A stretch of DNA of 64,000 nucleotides, from assembly GCF_900094595.1 (NCBI RefSeq), contig NZ_FMAD01000011.1:186001-250000 (forward strand). Reading direction: 5' to 3'. This DNA is from Cupriavidus alkaliphilus (GTDB lineage Bacteria; Pseudomonadota; Gammaproteobacteria; Burkholderiales; Burkholderiaceae). How positions within the stretch are numbered: position 1 is the stretch's first letter; every line of letters starts with the position of its first letter. The notes beneath the pieces were generated by a model. It made no database searches. It was not told where the DNA came from and saw only the letters and a program-made list of their open reading frames with translations. Below are positions 46,501 through 52,333 of this stretch, piece after piece. The position numbers were made by a program, and so were the translations under genes.

Positions 46501-48234
46501 TTGCGGCCGCAGCATGCCGAGCTGCTCAACGACCGCTCGGCACGCGATATCGCCGCACTGGTCGACACCATGAAGACGCGCGGCCTGCACCTGGGCGACG
46601 TGGAGTTCGCGCTGTTCCCGGACGGCGCGGTCAAGGTCGCAGACCTGACCCATGTCGAGACCGGCTCGGATGCGTCGCAAGGGAGCGCGGTGTACCGCAT
46701 GCTGGACCGGATGCAGCAGGCAGGGCGCGCCCGGCGTGACGACGTTACCCGGGGCGGCGAGGGCGGCGCGGGCGGGGTGGTGCGCGCCACCATCTCGCAT
46801 GGCCCGGCCGGCAACGCACCGCCGCCCGGCAGCAATGGTCCGCGGCCGTGGAAGGTGCGCACCGCGCTGGCGGTATCGGCGGCCGGCACCTTCGCCGCCG
46901 CCTCCGGCGCCGCGGCGATCTCGGCCCAGACCGGTGCCAACCTGGTGCTGACCAGCGCCGGCTGCTTCATCTACCGCGGCAGCGTGGCGATGGGGCGCAC
47001 CGTGCATGCCGGCAAGGTGATCCGGCGCGCCGGCACGCACACGCCCGCCGATATCGCCTGGCTGCGCCGCACGCTGACCGAAAAGCCCGGCACCGCGGTG
47101 TGGGGCATCAACGACAGCAACCAGCAGAAGTTTGCCAAAGCGCTGGACCAGCTCGATGCCTACGCCCACCACGCCGACAAGAAGGACCTGCCCGAGGCCG
47201 CCGACAAGATCCGCGAGGCGCAGGCGGTGATCGGCACCATCGGCGCCTCGCTGCTGACGCCCGATACGCGCGCCGGGCAGGTCAACGACGCGCTGCAGCT
47301 GACCACGCTGGCGATCAACAACGGCAACACCATGCTGTGGTTCGGCGAGCACGGCGTGACCCAGATCGGCGAGCCGCTGACCTACAGCAGCGCGGTGTTC
47401 CTGGCCGCCAATTCGGTGCTGAGCACGGTCAATTTCGCGGCCCGCGCGGGTTATCACACCGGGCTGGCCCAGCCGGCGCTGCTGGGCGCGCGGCTGCGCA
47501 AGTTCGTGATGAACGCGTATTCGGTCGGCGCGGTGCCGCTGGCCGCGGCCGACATGATGCATACCGGCGGCGTGGTCGGCGCGATCGAGGCGGGCAGCCT
47601 GGCGGTGTTCGGCATCGGCGCGCACCTGCAGTCGCGCAACGAGCAGAAGCTGATCAACGCCGAGAAAAACCGGCTGGCCAAGGCGGCCAATCCCGATGCC
47701 GTGGACAAGCCGGTCACGCCATGGCTGGCGCAGAAATGGGATTTCTTCGGCCGCGCCATGCCCAAGGGGCTGGTGCTGCTGGGCGGCGGCGTGATCGTCA
47801 ACTTTGGCGCCAAGATCCTGGTGGAGCTGCTCAAGGACGAGGACAAGGGCGCGCCGCGGCCGACGCCGACCCCCGGCGGTGGCCCGTCGACCCCGCCGAC
47901 GGCCGATCCCGGGGTACCCACGCCGCCGCAGCAGCCGCCGAAAGAACCACCCAGCCAGACCCCGAGGGAGCGCCCCGCATCCGGACCGGTACGGGTGCAG
48001 CCCTACAGCCCGGACAACGTCGCCAGTTCCACGCTATGGGGCATTGCCGGCGCGCATCTCGACACGCTGCTGTCCGACGGCCAGAAGGCCGAGGCGCAGG
48101 CGCGGGCGATGACGCCGGACCAGCAGGTGGCCAACTTCGCGCTGCGCGAACTGATCAACCTGAATCCGCGCTATCGGCTCGCCGACAACCCCGACCACCT
48201 GGAGCCTGGCTGGGAGCTGGACGTGACGCGATAG
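37537..48234 (+). CDS. Giant multidomain protein: glutamate racemase, two D-Glu-cyclase domains, kinase-like and LysM-like modules
   Basis: Encodes 3,565 residues with no Sec signal; AGGAG at 37523-37527 gives the start. Residues 1-75: Ala/Arg/Glu coil, then Gln-rich. 75-970: long helical region, not recognised. About 972-1025: hydrophobic. 1208-1285: Pro/Ala-rich linker. 1440-1690: DUF4392 copy 1, with AVGDHGNEAG (1579-1588) but no SNWG. 1730-1970: glutamate racemase, with FDSSNGG (D1740, S1741), ACNT (C1808) and CCTHYP (C1925, H1927), so both catalytic cysteines are present. 2075-2325: DUF4392 copy 2, with ETDGPPGT, GVGDGGNEAGMG (2213-2224) and SNWGAY (W2256). 2415-2660 and 2764-2838: paired modules, the first with H2431 and C2635. 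2895-3050: kinase-like. 3109-3425: hydrophobic segments. 3495-3563: LysM-like. Candidate T3SS effector by context. Confidence 0.88.
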   Translation: MLDFMDAIRAAARAAAEAAARAAAEAAREAAERAAREAAERAQRAAEARETQRQQDAQNTQQAQQSQQTQQTQQDPQAKPADQPDKPQALAVTPALYTTSTTGVQAPRAMQVDAPAPEKPRTDPAEEARKKKESDARALTDGWQQEAQDAYDKVVADLDGRAMTDKQWQPLGLKYGNVMGGAQNELRVAANNAAATGGDVKAAVEAKAEEIRKRYDDPNVALNIDETKTQFLKNESTQEARNTQGARFNVVLAQEKEQQAAARVDEEQAAYLKIPGGIRRFELEADDELVAARDAHQQAQQERVKAEEAFLAAMQKEIDTVAANAYQQDANQALKDLRNDPHDRTISMADRSYDLTLANGKVSDADAQLQALASGKGVKVPDSYRQQAVQDLKARYGTEGGMGQLIDRVDLRGRIAGEMEHLTPSTDFERKLAQNDPTTLAMAQAQGLTLDPEAKTDPNSTTPRDLPQAERALMEHNPAGYVMYKALGADSLVPAPDLPATDPARIAYDKGVAEKGLLGYTVEQLKVRSEDPKLSQAERDQAASGLNRMLGFMEGSVPLRVDAMTRGIDQKLDSGDVTGALQIRKAGADAAQTPEERQLYVDVHNDRFSGDLFKAQIEASMDKDLKNKTHDDEGRPIIGQEKMYADKVGVYLQEVAPHLIEEDAGTLLDTVKTEYSNDWTGRNNSQSPGYNDWDDFYHGLSAVVDAADAGYYARNPQAKPGTAPAATGTASWLTDHDNEVSMLMMMNQGGSSRQGRIYGGAQDAAAKGHIGLSAAFEQSLKSSKDAPVMSDVYLRNAVQRGSEDYAGTDEAKEANQRFELDKDEILRQTFDSLAMRKEELSAKASDEKGLSEAIALGAPQGDANAIREQIAADAKAGTTVKAIPMYVAGPGGVPYQTAVFEFEGKDGKTLWVDDQGAVYGKEELDAKRDFQENNLLSDKGTVYFAENLDLGRDGHVDYTAMDAHIVTTSEKVWGWVNLGVAAVGAVAGGVLAVASGGTLTPLVAAAWVGMVGSMGYGVGTSWAALDNISDHGRSVNPFASQEAMAQWLNVAGSLAGMGGMGLAKTGALAMNAGTRLAGSTNPLRQMAGGMLSHSAGHYGTASRVLNGVGFGIGGVQTLQQAAMFAEHGSEMSVSEKLQNGAMLLMGATQMLPMALQKRIGESVRDGYQAMRGRTGAGDLAGSNGPGRGLGPEALGAFRDGDGTPVPSATRPTTRRGVPGRDADAQPPARTDADGQSGRSGKQADGEPTPGAARPATPERASGNRPAPDGGATPARDLRTPQRLTPWQSARLSTAAAFDMAVTRGAILQERVIHGMMDRAMSRAMARYMTESAARNPSGERSGSGRADAPVPASRRRTATGTPALARAPRHPSGDGEGGVQRRTVSHGPAVVAHADGPEAPARMSLRQNAISPLDNVLWIDGSMENIGVPYGAEMAARALADLDSVMIVTGPLTAHGRAETNGPVGAASLGAYLASLGKDVVYVTDRAHARTLRQMLRQDLNQPNARVETFSARDFASAGRQSRALLAMHKPQAVVAVEVAGRNTNNEYRLQNGERVRGNAMLDQLLIDANDMADMVTIAVGDHGNEAGMRAARDRLLRDMAVTEQLADSWSDVGADHLVTGMNSNLAAQAIGFGLQRALGRDSGMPGVETVGALLDTMARHKARDGVTLEVGATSVRGYDKTVQKGVYELLQKAAERLPAGLDMAQLFEGIQRRFLPEGIDPADFGIRVQDDAIVITAFDSSNGGLLAAQNIARHTYAMTGKAVQVVAFTDHAAGTYGGRERGDLVNLVHAGVVAAQKAKGAVDLFACNTACTAFPEALAGTHQAKVVNLIMQTAPKIVTEGGARPVVVATPGTVKLHAYLTAVAEASGGSVTVKEIGATEWADAVNNLMHLADGPQLEQLKGLVAKYINAEQIPADATSLWFCCTHYPALETLVRQQLDAIGRSDVRLIDPMQYQARKGVEMLVDQGLIDRGALLEQPLDPSAVPDDKTLPTIVFTTGQPSRVSGLAHAMGRRPDIRVFKTAFGEAADVSPALALVDGGRHLSPVDRISFNYIGRGLREFYMPGGAERAAASLEDASNVMLVTGFSVAKDMPETDGPPGTAELGRALRLRGKQVTYVVDSANRPILEGILREMGEPLDNIRVFDEPIDSAAEPARALLREVGPDRVMAIELPSRSARGTKHNMRGIGIDDFNPALDQIVLEANAIDGIETLGVGDGGNEAGMGGVGGLIPRALDGSDIAAVVPVDHVVTASVSNWGAYAVSALLLRRGNMPERFQSPEELGRVLQAAADAGAVDGVSRERVATVDGFSTEVHQAVITLYGRAAAGGEPRGPGAARAPLPGGPAPARTPLADAAEAVVAHGGQLPRKATSTSRADDAGSERAAMPAGRPAIRDGSWSVRDGAPSRAAIEATVDGIHSSGGRLAGVHYVVTHGDGLSVPLRAGLPEASFLSLQQAMRDLGPALQAGGNFRIAMVSQREAARHGAVDARSVIGTVPLSLRGHKPHAEGFALNPDYHGEIRAALPDDFRAGLPLVRQQDGRRIDVLAQLEQFPRGRADLDLAQQAGQKTFGDEAVAVSVPQIPGHFTVRAEGLFGGIAMRAGGRDDGPRPLLDAPAVIDRIRAHPDYQEGMPVVLYGCYGQDGAVSLVQQLATGLNARVYGADGRLDVDAFRAPGSDLAYGARLRVAADPATMAASGAPVHVQDGGRFHGAMPALPVVAVTSGGKPVRSHGARAAGDPVPASWRQTPDRWAELALGEPAVRVNAPRDHLVVVGAVRPEGGLRGEGGEGIGAHELAFQLAHDWEPGQPIVLALDGAHAPQGRMLAQQVADVMRTDVLVPEFGLRRGAYAQDPAKSQIDLAQPGRWRRLSPQPDPYAGHSFKIDHHGNVFLRRPDGTRERVRLETYLGPRLGSGGAKTVFALGKDLAVGIANEAWLGDMVHGERAAMAEAAGTHGLNTVRSFGPESFEAFGRPAIGYERYAASTKDLFDGAGQLRPQHAELLNDRSARDIAALVDTMKTRGLHLGDVEFALFPDGAVKVADLTHVETGSDASQGSAVYRMLDRMQQAGRARRDDVTRGGEGGAGGVVRATISHGPAGNAPPPGSNGPRPWKVRTALAVSAAGTFAAASGAAAISAQTGANLVLTSAGCFIYRGSVAMGRTVHAGKVIRRAGTHTPADIAWLRRTLTEKPGTAVWGINDSNQQKFAKALDQLDAYAHHADKKDLPEAADKIREAQAVIGTIGASLLTPDTRAGQVNDALQLTTLAINNGNTMLWFGEHGVTQIGEPLTYSSAVFLAANSVLSTVNFAARAGYHTGLAQPALLGARLRKFVMNAYSVGAVPLAAADMMHTGGVVGAIEAGSLAVFGIGAHLQSRNEQKLINAEKNRLAKAANPDAVDKPVTPWLAQKWDFFGRAMPKGLVLLGGGVIVNFGAKILVELLKDEDKGAPRPTPTPGGGPSTPPTADPGVPTPPQQPPKEPPSQTPRERPASGPVRVQPYSPDNVASSTLWGIAGAHLDTLLSDGQKAEAQARAMTPDQQVANFALRELINLNPRYRLADNPDHLEPGWELDVTR

Positions 48235-48272
48235 GACGTGACGCGATAGGGCAGCGGGGGGGGCGCCGCGCT

Positions 48273-49796
48273 TCAGTTGCTGCCGTGGCGCTCCAGGTAT
48301 TCGGCAAACTCGTCGCGCACTACCGTTTCGATGCGCGCCAGCTCGGCGTCGGTGATGTCCTCGAACAGCTTGCGCTTGCGCCGCGACAGCTCGCCGTGGT
48401 TCTGCACGATCAGGTCGATCAGGTTCGACAGGCGCGACTGGCGCAGGTCGAGCCAGCTTTCGAGCCGGGTCACGCTGGCGTCGTACGCGCGCAGGTACTG
48501 GATTTCCTGCGCCAGGTCCTGCTCGACGCATTGCTCGATGCACTCGAACACGAATTCGCACAGCGCGGTGGCGTCGAACGAGGCATAGAGCCAGTAGGGC
48601 TGCGGCGACTTGATCAGGATGGTGTCGCTGTCCGCATCCAGCGCGTAGTTGAGCAGTGCGGTACGCGGCGCGGAATAGGCCTTCAGCAAGCCGGCGTAGA
48701 CGTCGAGCTGCTTGAGCATGCGCGCCGACACCGGCAGCACCACGCCCGCGGGCGTGACGCCGGCCTGGCGCAGCAGATGGTGGATCAGGAAACGATGCAG
48801 GCGGCCATTGCCGTCATAGAACGGGTGCGCAAAGACAAAGCCGAACGACACGCACGCCGCCACCACGATCGGGTTTGCCGCGTGGGATTCGACCAGTCCC
48901 GCGACCGCGGCAATGCCGTCCATCATCGCCCCCAGCTGGGCCGGCGGCGGCGGAATATAGTCGGCGATATTGCGCAGCCGCCCGCCGCGCGACAGCCAGT
49001 TCTGCTGGTCGCGGAAGCTGTATTCGGCGCGCAGGCCCGAGATGATCTCGTTCTGCCATTCGCACAGCTGGGATTCGGTCAGCGGCGCGCGCTGGCCGGC
49101 ATATTCCAGCAGCCGCCGGAATTTGGCGACGCGCTGGTTATCGGGAATCTCATGCTCGATCGAATAGGTCGAGCGGGTTTCGGCAAGGTAGAGATAGTCC
49201 ACCGCGCGCGCCAGCAACTCCGGCTCCAGGTGCCGGATGGCACTGCCCACGCGGCCGGGCAGGTCGGCGGCGATCCAGCGCGCCAGCTTCTCGGTACGGC
49301 GCACCACCGGGCAGAATGCCGCCGGCCCGAGGTGATTGTTCTGGATGCCGAACTGCAGGTCGGGCGTTGACGGGCCGGTCACGTATTCCGCCTCGTCCAG
49401 CGCCAGCACCCGCGGCGCGCCGGCCGGCAGCTTGTAATCGAACTGTGCCCCGGCCAGCCATTTGGCATAGAAGGCGCTCAGCCGGGCATAGCGCGAGGTC
49501 GGCGTGGCCGCCAGCCAGGCGCGCACATCCTGCACCGCCTGCGGCTGCTCGAACAGCGCCGCCAGCACGGTCAGGTCGAGCTGTTCCTTCTTCAGCGCAA
49601 AGGTGAGGTGGTCCACCGTGGTGTCGCCGCCGCGGTAGCGGTTGCGGGGGTAGACCGTGCGCGTGGTGCCATCGGGGCCGGTATGCGTGCTGAGCACGCC
49701 GGTCTTGTCGCCAAGCGCGGAGGTGCAGCGCAAGGGCGGCACGCGCAGGCCGAACTGGCGGATCAGGGCGTCGTAGCCTAGTGGTGCATGAGCCAT
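48273..49796 (-). CDS. Fic-domain protein (AMPylator-type)
   Basis: Encodes 507 residues. The full Fic motif HPFYDGNGR starts at H324, preceded by IPPPPAQLGAMMDGIAAVAG and followed by LHRFLIHHLL, so catalysis (usually transfer of AMP to a hydroxyl side chain) is predicted. N- and C-terminal flanks are helical; the C terminus may be a winged-helix-like domain. It is convergent with the giant gene, 38 bp apart. It could be a housekeeping Fic, a toxin or a T3SS substrate; no antitoxin gene is adjacent, and no T3SS box is upstream. Confidence 0.88.
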   Translation of the reverse strand: MAHAPLGYDALIRQFGLRVPPLRCTSALGDKTGVLSTHTGPDGTTRTVYPRNRYRGGDTTVDHLTFALKKEQLDLTVLAALFEQPQAVQDVRAWLAATPTSRYARLSAFYAKWLAGAQFDYKLPAGAPRVLALDEAEYVTGPSTPDLQFGIQNNHLGPAAFCPVVRRTEKLARWIAADLPGRVGSAIRHLEPELLARAVDYLYLAETRSTYSIEHEIPDNQRVAKFRRLLEYAGQRAPLTESQLCEWQNEIISGLRAEYSFRDQQNWLSRGGRLRNIADYIPPPPAQLGAMMDGIAAVAGLVESHAANPIVVAACVSFGFVFAHPFYDGNGRLHRFLIHHLLRQAGVTPAGVVLPVSARMLKQLDVYAGLLKAYSAPRTALLNYALDADSDTILIKSPQPYWLYASFDATALCEFVFECIEQCVEQDLAQEIQYLRAYDASVTRLESWLDLRQSRLSNLIDLIVQNHGELSRRKRKLFEDITDAELARIETVVRDEFAEYLERHGSN

Positions 49797-50066
49797 GCGG
49801 AGCTTGGTGAAACGTAAGGCAGATGCCCGCGGAGCTTACCATAGCTTCTACAGGACTTACCAAAACATCTACTCGCCGCCAAATTTTTATCAATTCATCT
49901 ATGAGGCCGGCGCGCAGCGGGGCCGGCCTGCCGGCCTGCGGGCCGGCTTTACCAGGCGCTCTACTGCGCTTGCTGTTTGGTCTATTCCAGGCGCGTGCGA
50001 TGACGCTTTCGTCTACACCGGGCAGCCAGCGCCGCGCCCACCCCGGTTTTTAAACGCCGGTTGAAA

Positions 50067-50082
50067 ATGACAGGCTTGTCAT
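50067..50082. promoter_or_regulatory. ATGACA dyad, copy 1
   Basis: ATGACA-N4-TGTCAT, perfect six-base arms. It shares its form with the copies at 50349 and 50383. Confidence 0.45.
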
Positions 50083-50184
50083 AATCGAGGTGGCTTTCCA
50101 CATAATCGGCGGTGCGGCCGAAAGACTTGCTCAGGGTTTTCTCTGAGTTTGCCCATTAATCGGCGTAAAATCCATTTGCGGTAT

Positions 50185-50212
50185 TTGACCGATGCCATTT
50201 ATCGCCTATAAC
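50185..50212 (+). promoter_or_regulatory. Strong sigma-70-like promoter of the candidate sRNA
   Basis: TTGACC (50185-50190), 16 nt, TATAAC (50207-50212). Both hexamers are close to consensus, which is unusual in this GC-rich sequence. Confidence 0.6.
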
Positions 50213-50218
50213 TGCAAC

Positions 50219-50287
50219 TACATGTTGCGGCCGATGTCACGCACCATGCCTCAGCCCGCCAGGTTCGCCTGCGGGCATTTTTTTTAT
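50219..50287 (+). ncRNA. Candidate small RNA, about 70 nt
   Basis: It starts about 7 nt after the TATAAC hexamer and ends in the terminator T run. No start codon with a ribosome site lies within it; a 30-codon frame from 50222 runs through the terminator and looks spurious. The family is unknown to me. The UUCG-capped terminator hairpin would be its main structure, with about 35 nt of free 5' sequence. Confidence 0.5.
50254..50285 (+). terminator. Intrinsic terminator with TTCG loop
   Basis: GCCCG and CAGG pair with CCTG and CGGGC around TTCG, with one bulged C, followed by A and eight T. It is a textbook rho-independent terminator for rightward transcription, yet no gene precedes it on this strand except the candidate sRNA. 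Confidence 0.85.
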
Positions 50288-50348
50288 GTCGGCGCGAGAT
50301 TAATCGGTGGCATTTAGCCGGAATCTGCGCGGGTGGCGGCAGATTATC

Positions 50349-50364
50349 ATGACAAACTTGTCAT
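50349..50364. promoter_or_regulatory. ATGACAA dyad, copy 2
   Basis: ATGACAAACTTGTCAT, seven-base perfect arms around AC; the strongest of the three copies. Confidence 0.55.
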
Positions 50365-50382
50365 CATGGCGCGGTCGGCATC

Positions 50383-50398
50383 ATGACAATGTTGTAAT
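50383..50398. promoter_or_regulatory. ATGACAA dyad, copy 3
   Basis: ATGACAATGTTGTAAT, one mismatch in the dyad, 34 bp from copy 2. That is about three helical turns, so bound dimers could cooperate. Confidence 0.5.
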
Positions 50399-50611
50399 GA
50401 TAATGCGCGGTTGTGACCGCGGCCGATTCAGAAGAAATACTCATCGATGCCGGAGCTTGCGCTGGGCTTCCGCGCCAGCAAAGGGATTGCGGCAGTCATC
50501 CGTTACCGCGGCCAGCTTTTGCATACAGCTTCTGATGCGATTTTGTCGTGAATATCGGCCGCCCAGCCATGACTGGCATTAATTCAGTGAAAACCCTGCC
50601 CCGGCTTTCGC

Positions 50612-50639
50612 TTGACTTCGTTGATATATCACATACTGT
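50612..50639 (+). promoter_or_regulatory. Possible oxlT promoter
   Basis: TTGACT (50612-50617), 16 nt, TACTGT (50634-50639), giving a leader of about 190 nt before oxlT. It is weaker than the sRNA promoter. Confidence 0.35.
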
Positions 50640-50838
50640 GTATCCCATCGCCGCTCCAAAGTTTGAGAGAGAGGTGAGGGCGGAGACCTCAGGTCGCGTC
50701 GTGATAAGAGGCAAACAAATGCCAATGACATTAGGAGACATGAAATGCCAGCAGCCATCCCTAAGCTGAGGCGCAGCGCGACCGTATATTCCTCCGCCCT
50801 GTCGCGAGTTAATGGCCAATCTATTCAAGGAGCGCGCA

Positions 50839-52161
50839 ATGAGTAATCCATCGGCAATGGGGATGGGCGTCAATCACCAGGTCCCGGAAGGCACACGCTG
50901 GATCCAGCTGATCGTGGGGGTGGTCTGCATGATCGCCACCGCCAACATCCAGTATGCATGGACCCTGTTCGTCCCGGAGATCCAGGACACCTACGGCTGG
51001 TCCCGCGCCAGCATCCAGATCGCGTTTACCGTGTTCGTGCTGGTGCAGACCTGGCTGGCGCCGATCGAAGGCTACTTTATCGACAAGTTCGGGCCACGCA
51101 TGATGGTGGCGTTCGGCGCGGTGTTCATCGGCGCGGCCTGGTGCATCAATTCGCAGGCGACCACGCTGATGGGCTTCTACGTCGGCGCGGCGGTGGGCGG
51201 GCTGGGCGTGGGCTCGATCTACGCCACCTGCATCAACAACGCCCTCAAGTGGTTCCCGGACCGCCGCGGGCTGGCCGTGGGCCTGACCGCCGGCGGCTAT
51301 GGCGCGGGTTCGGCGGCGACCATCCTGCCGATCGCGGCGATGATCGAGTCGCAGGGCTTCCAGCACACCTTCCTGTTCTTCGGCCTGCTGCAGGGCTCGC
51401 TCGCCTTCGTCGCGGCCTGGTTCCTGCGTTCGCCCAAGTCGCATGAAGTCCGGGCGTCGGCCAAGCTGGTCCAGGCCACGCGCGACTACACGCTCAAGGA
51501 AGCGCTGTGCACCAAGCTGTTCTGGCTGATGCTGCTGATGTTCGTGCTGGTCGTTACCGGCGGCATGATGGCCGTGGCGCAGCTGGGCGTAATCGCCAAG
51601 GACCTCGGCGTGAAGGAGTTCCAGGTCGACCTGCACTTCTTCGTGATGGCCGCGCTGCCGCTGGCGCTGATGCTGGACCGGATCATGAACGGGATCTCGC
51701 GTCCGCTGTTCGGCTGGATCTCGGACAACATCGGCCGCGAAAAGACCATGGTGATCGCCTTCACGCTGGAAGGGCTGGGCATCATCGCGCTGGGCTACTT
51801 CGGCAGCAACCCGTACGCGTTCCTGATCCTGTCCGGGGTGGTATTCCTGGCCTGGGGCGAGGTCTACTCGCTGTTCTCGGCGCTCGCCGGCGATGCCTTC
51901 GGCACCAAGCACATCGGCAAGATCTACGGCGTGCTCTACACCGCCAAGGGCATCGGCGCACTGTTCGTGCCGATCGGCAACCTGATGATGGAAGCGACCG
52001 GCACCTGGTCCACCGTGCTCTACACGGTGGCCGCGATGGACCTGACCGCGGCCTTCCTGGCGATCATGGTGCTGCGGCCGGTGCTGAAGAGCCACGTCGC
52101 GACAGCCAGGAGCCTGTACTCCAAGGAGACGGCGGCAGCCGGCACGCAAGTACCGGCCTGA
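50839..52161 (+). CDS. oxlT: OxlT-type oxalate/formate antiporter (MFS)
   Basis: Encodes 440 residues with 12 membrane helices. OxlT-family motifs are clear: QYAWTLFVPEIQDTYGWSRA, FIDKFGPRMMV, NNALKWFPDRRGLAVGLTAG, and GRPLFGWISDNIGREKT-like SRPLFGWISDNIGREK. It probably exchanges external oxalate for internal formate; other dicarboxylates are possible. AAGGAG at 50827-50832 sets the start; ATG 50812 has no such site. No oxalyl-CoA decarboxylase or formyl-CoA transferase gene is nearby. A strong terminator follows. Confidence 0.9.
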   Translation: MSNPSAMGMGVNHQVPEGTRWIQLIVGVVCMIATANIQYAWTLFVPEIQDTYGWSRASIQIAFTVFVLVQTWLAPIEGYFIDKFGPRMMVAFGAVFIGAAWCINSQATTLMGFYVGAAVGGLGVGSIYATCINNALKWFPDRRGLAVGLTAGGYGAGSAATILPIAAMIESQGFQHTFLFFGLLQGSLAFVAAWFLRSPKSHEVRASAKLVQATRDYTLKEALCTKLFWLMLLMFVLVVTGGMMAVAQLGVIAKDLGVKEFQVDLHFFVMAALPLALMLDRIMNGISRPLFGWISDNIGREKTMVIAFTLEGLGIIALGYFGSNPYAFLILSGVVFLAWGEVYSLFSALAGDAFGTKHIGKIYGVLYTAKGIGALFVPIGNLMMEATGTWSTVLYTVAAMDLTAAFLAIMVLRPVLKSHVATARSLYSKETAAAGTQVPA

Positions 52162-52214
52162 GTGGAGCGGACACGGCGCATACGCCAGGCACCCGGGCGT
52201 TTCGCCACGGAACG

Positions 52215-52245
52215 GGCGGGCTTCTTCGGAAGCCCGCCTTTTTTT
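52215..52245 (+). terminator. Intrinsic terminator after oxlT
   Basis: GGCGGGCTTC pairs perfectly with GAAGCCCGCC around TTCG, followed by seven T. Confidence 0.93.
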
Positions 52246-52333
52246 GTTGGACCGGAAGATCCCGCCCGGACCGGGCGCCCTGTGATAAACGTACGCCTGT
52301 GCCAACCCATCCCGCCCCGTGCGCGACGCCGCC

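Larger units (their letters stand above)
49797..50838. other. 1-kb AT-enriched regulatory region between fic and oxlT
   Basis: No credible protein gene. Composition is markedly lower in GC than the flanks. It holds three related ATGACA dyads, a sigma-70-like promoter followed about 70 nt later by a strong terminator (candidate sRNA), and a second promoter nearer oxlT. Confidence 0.6.
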
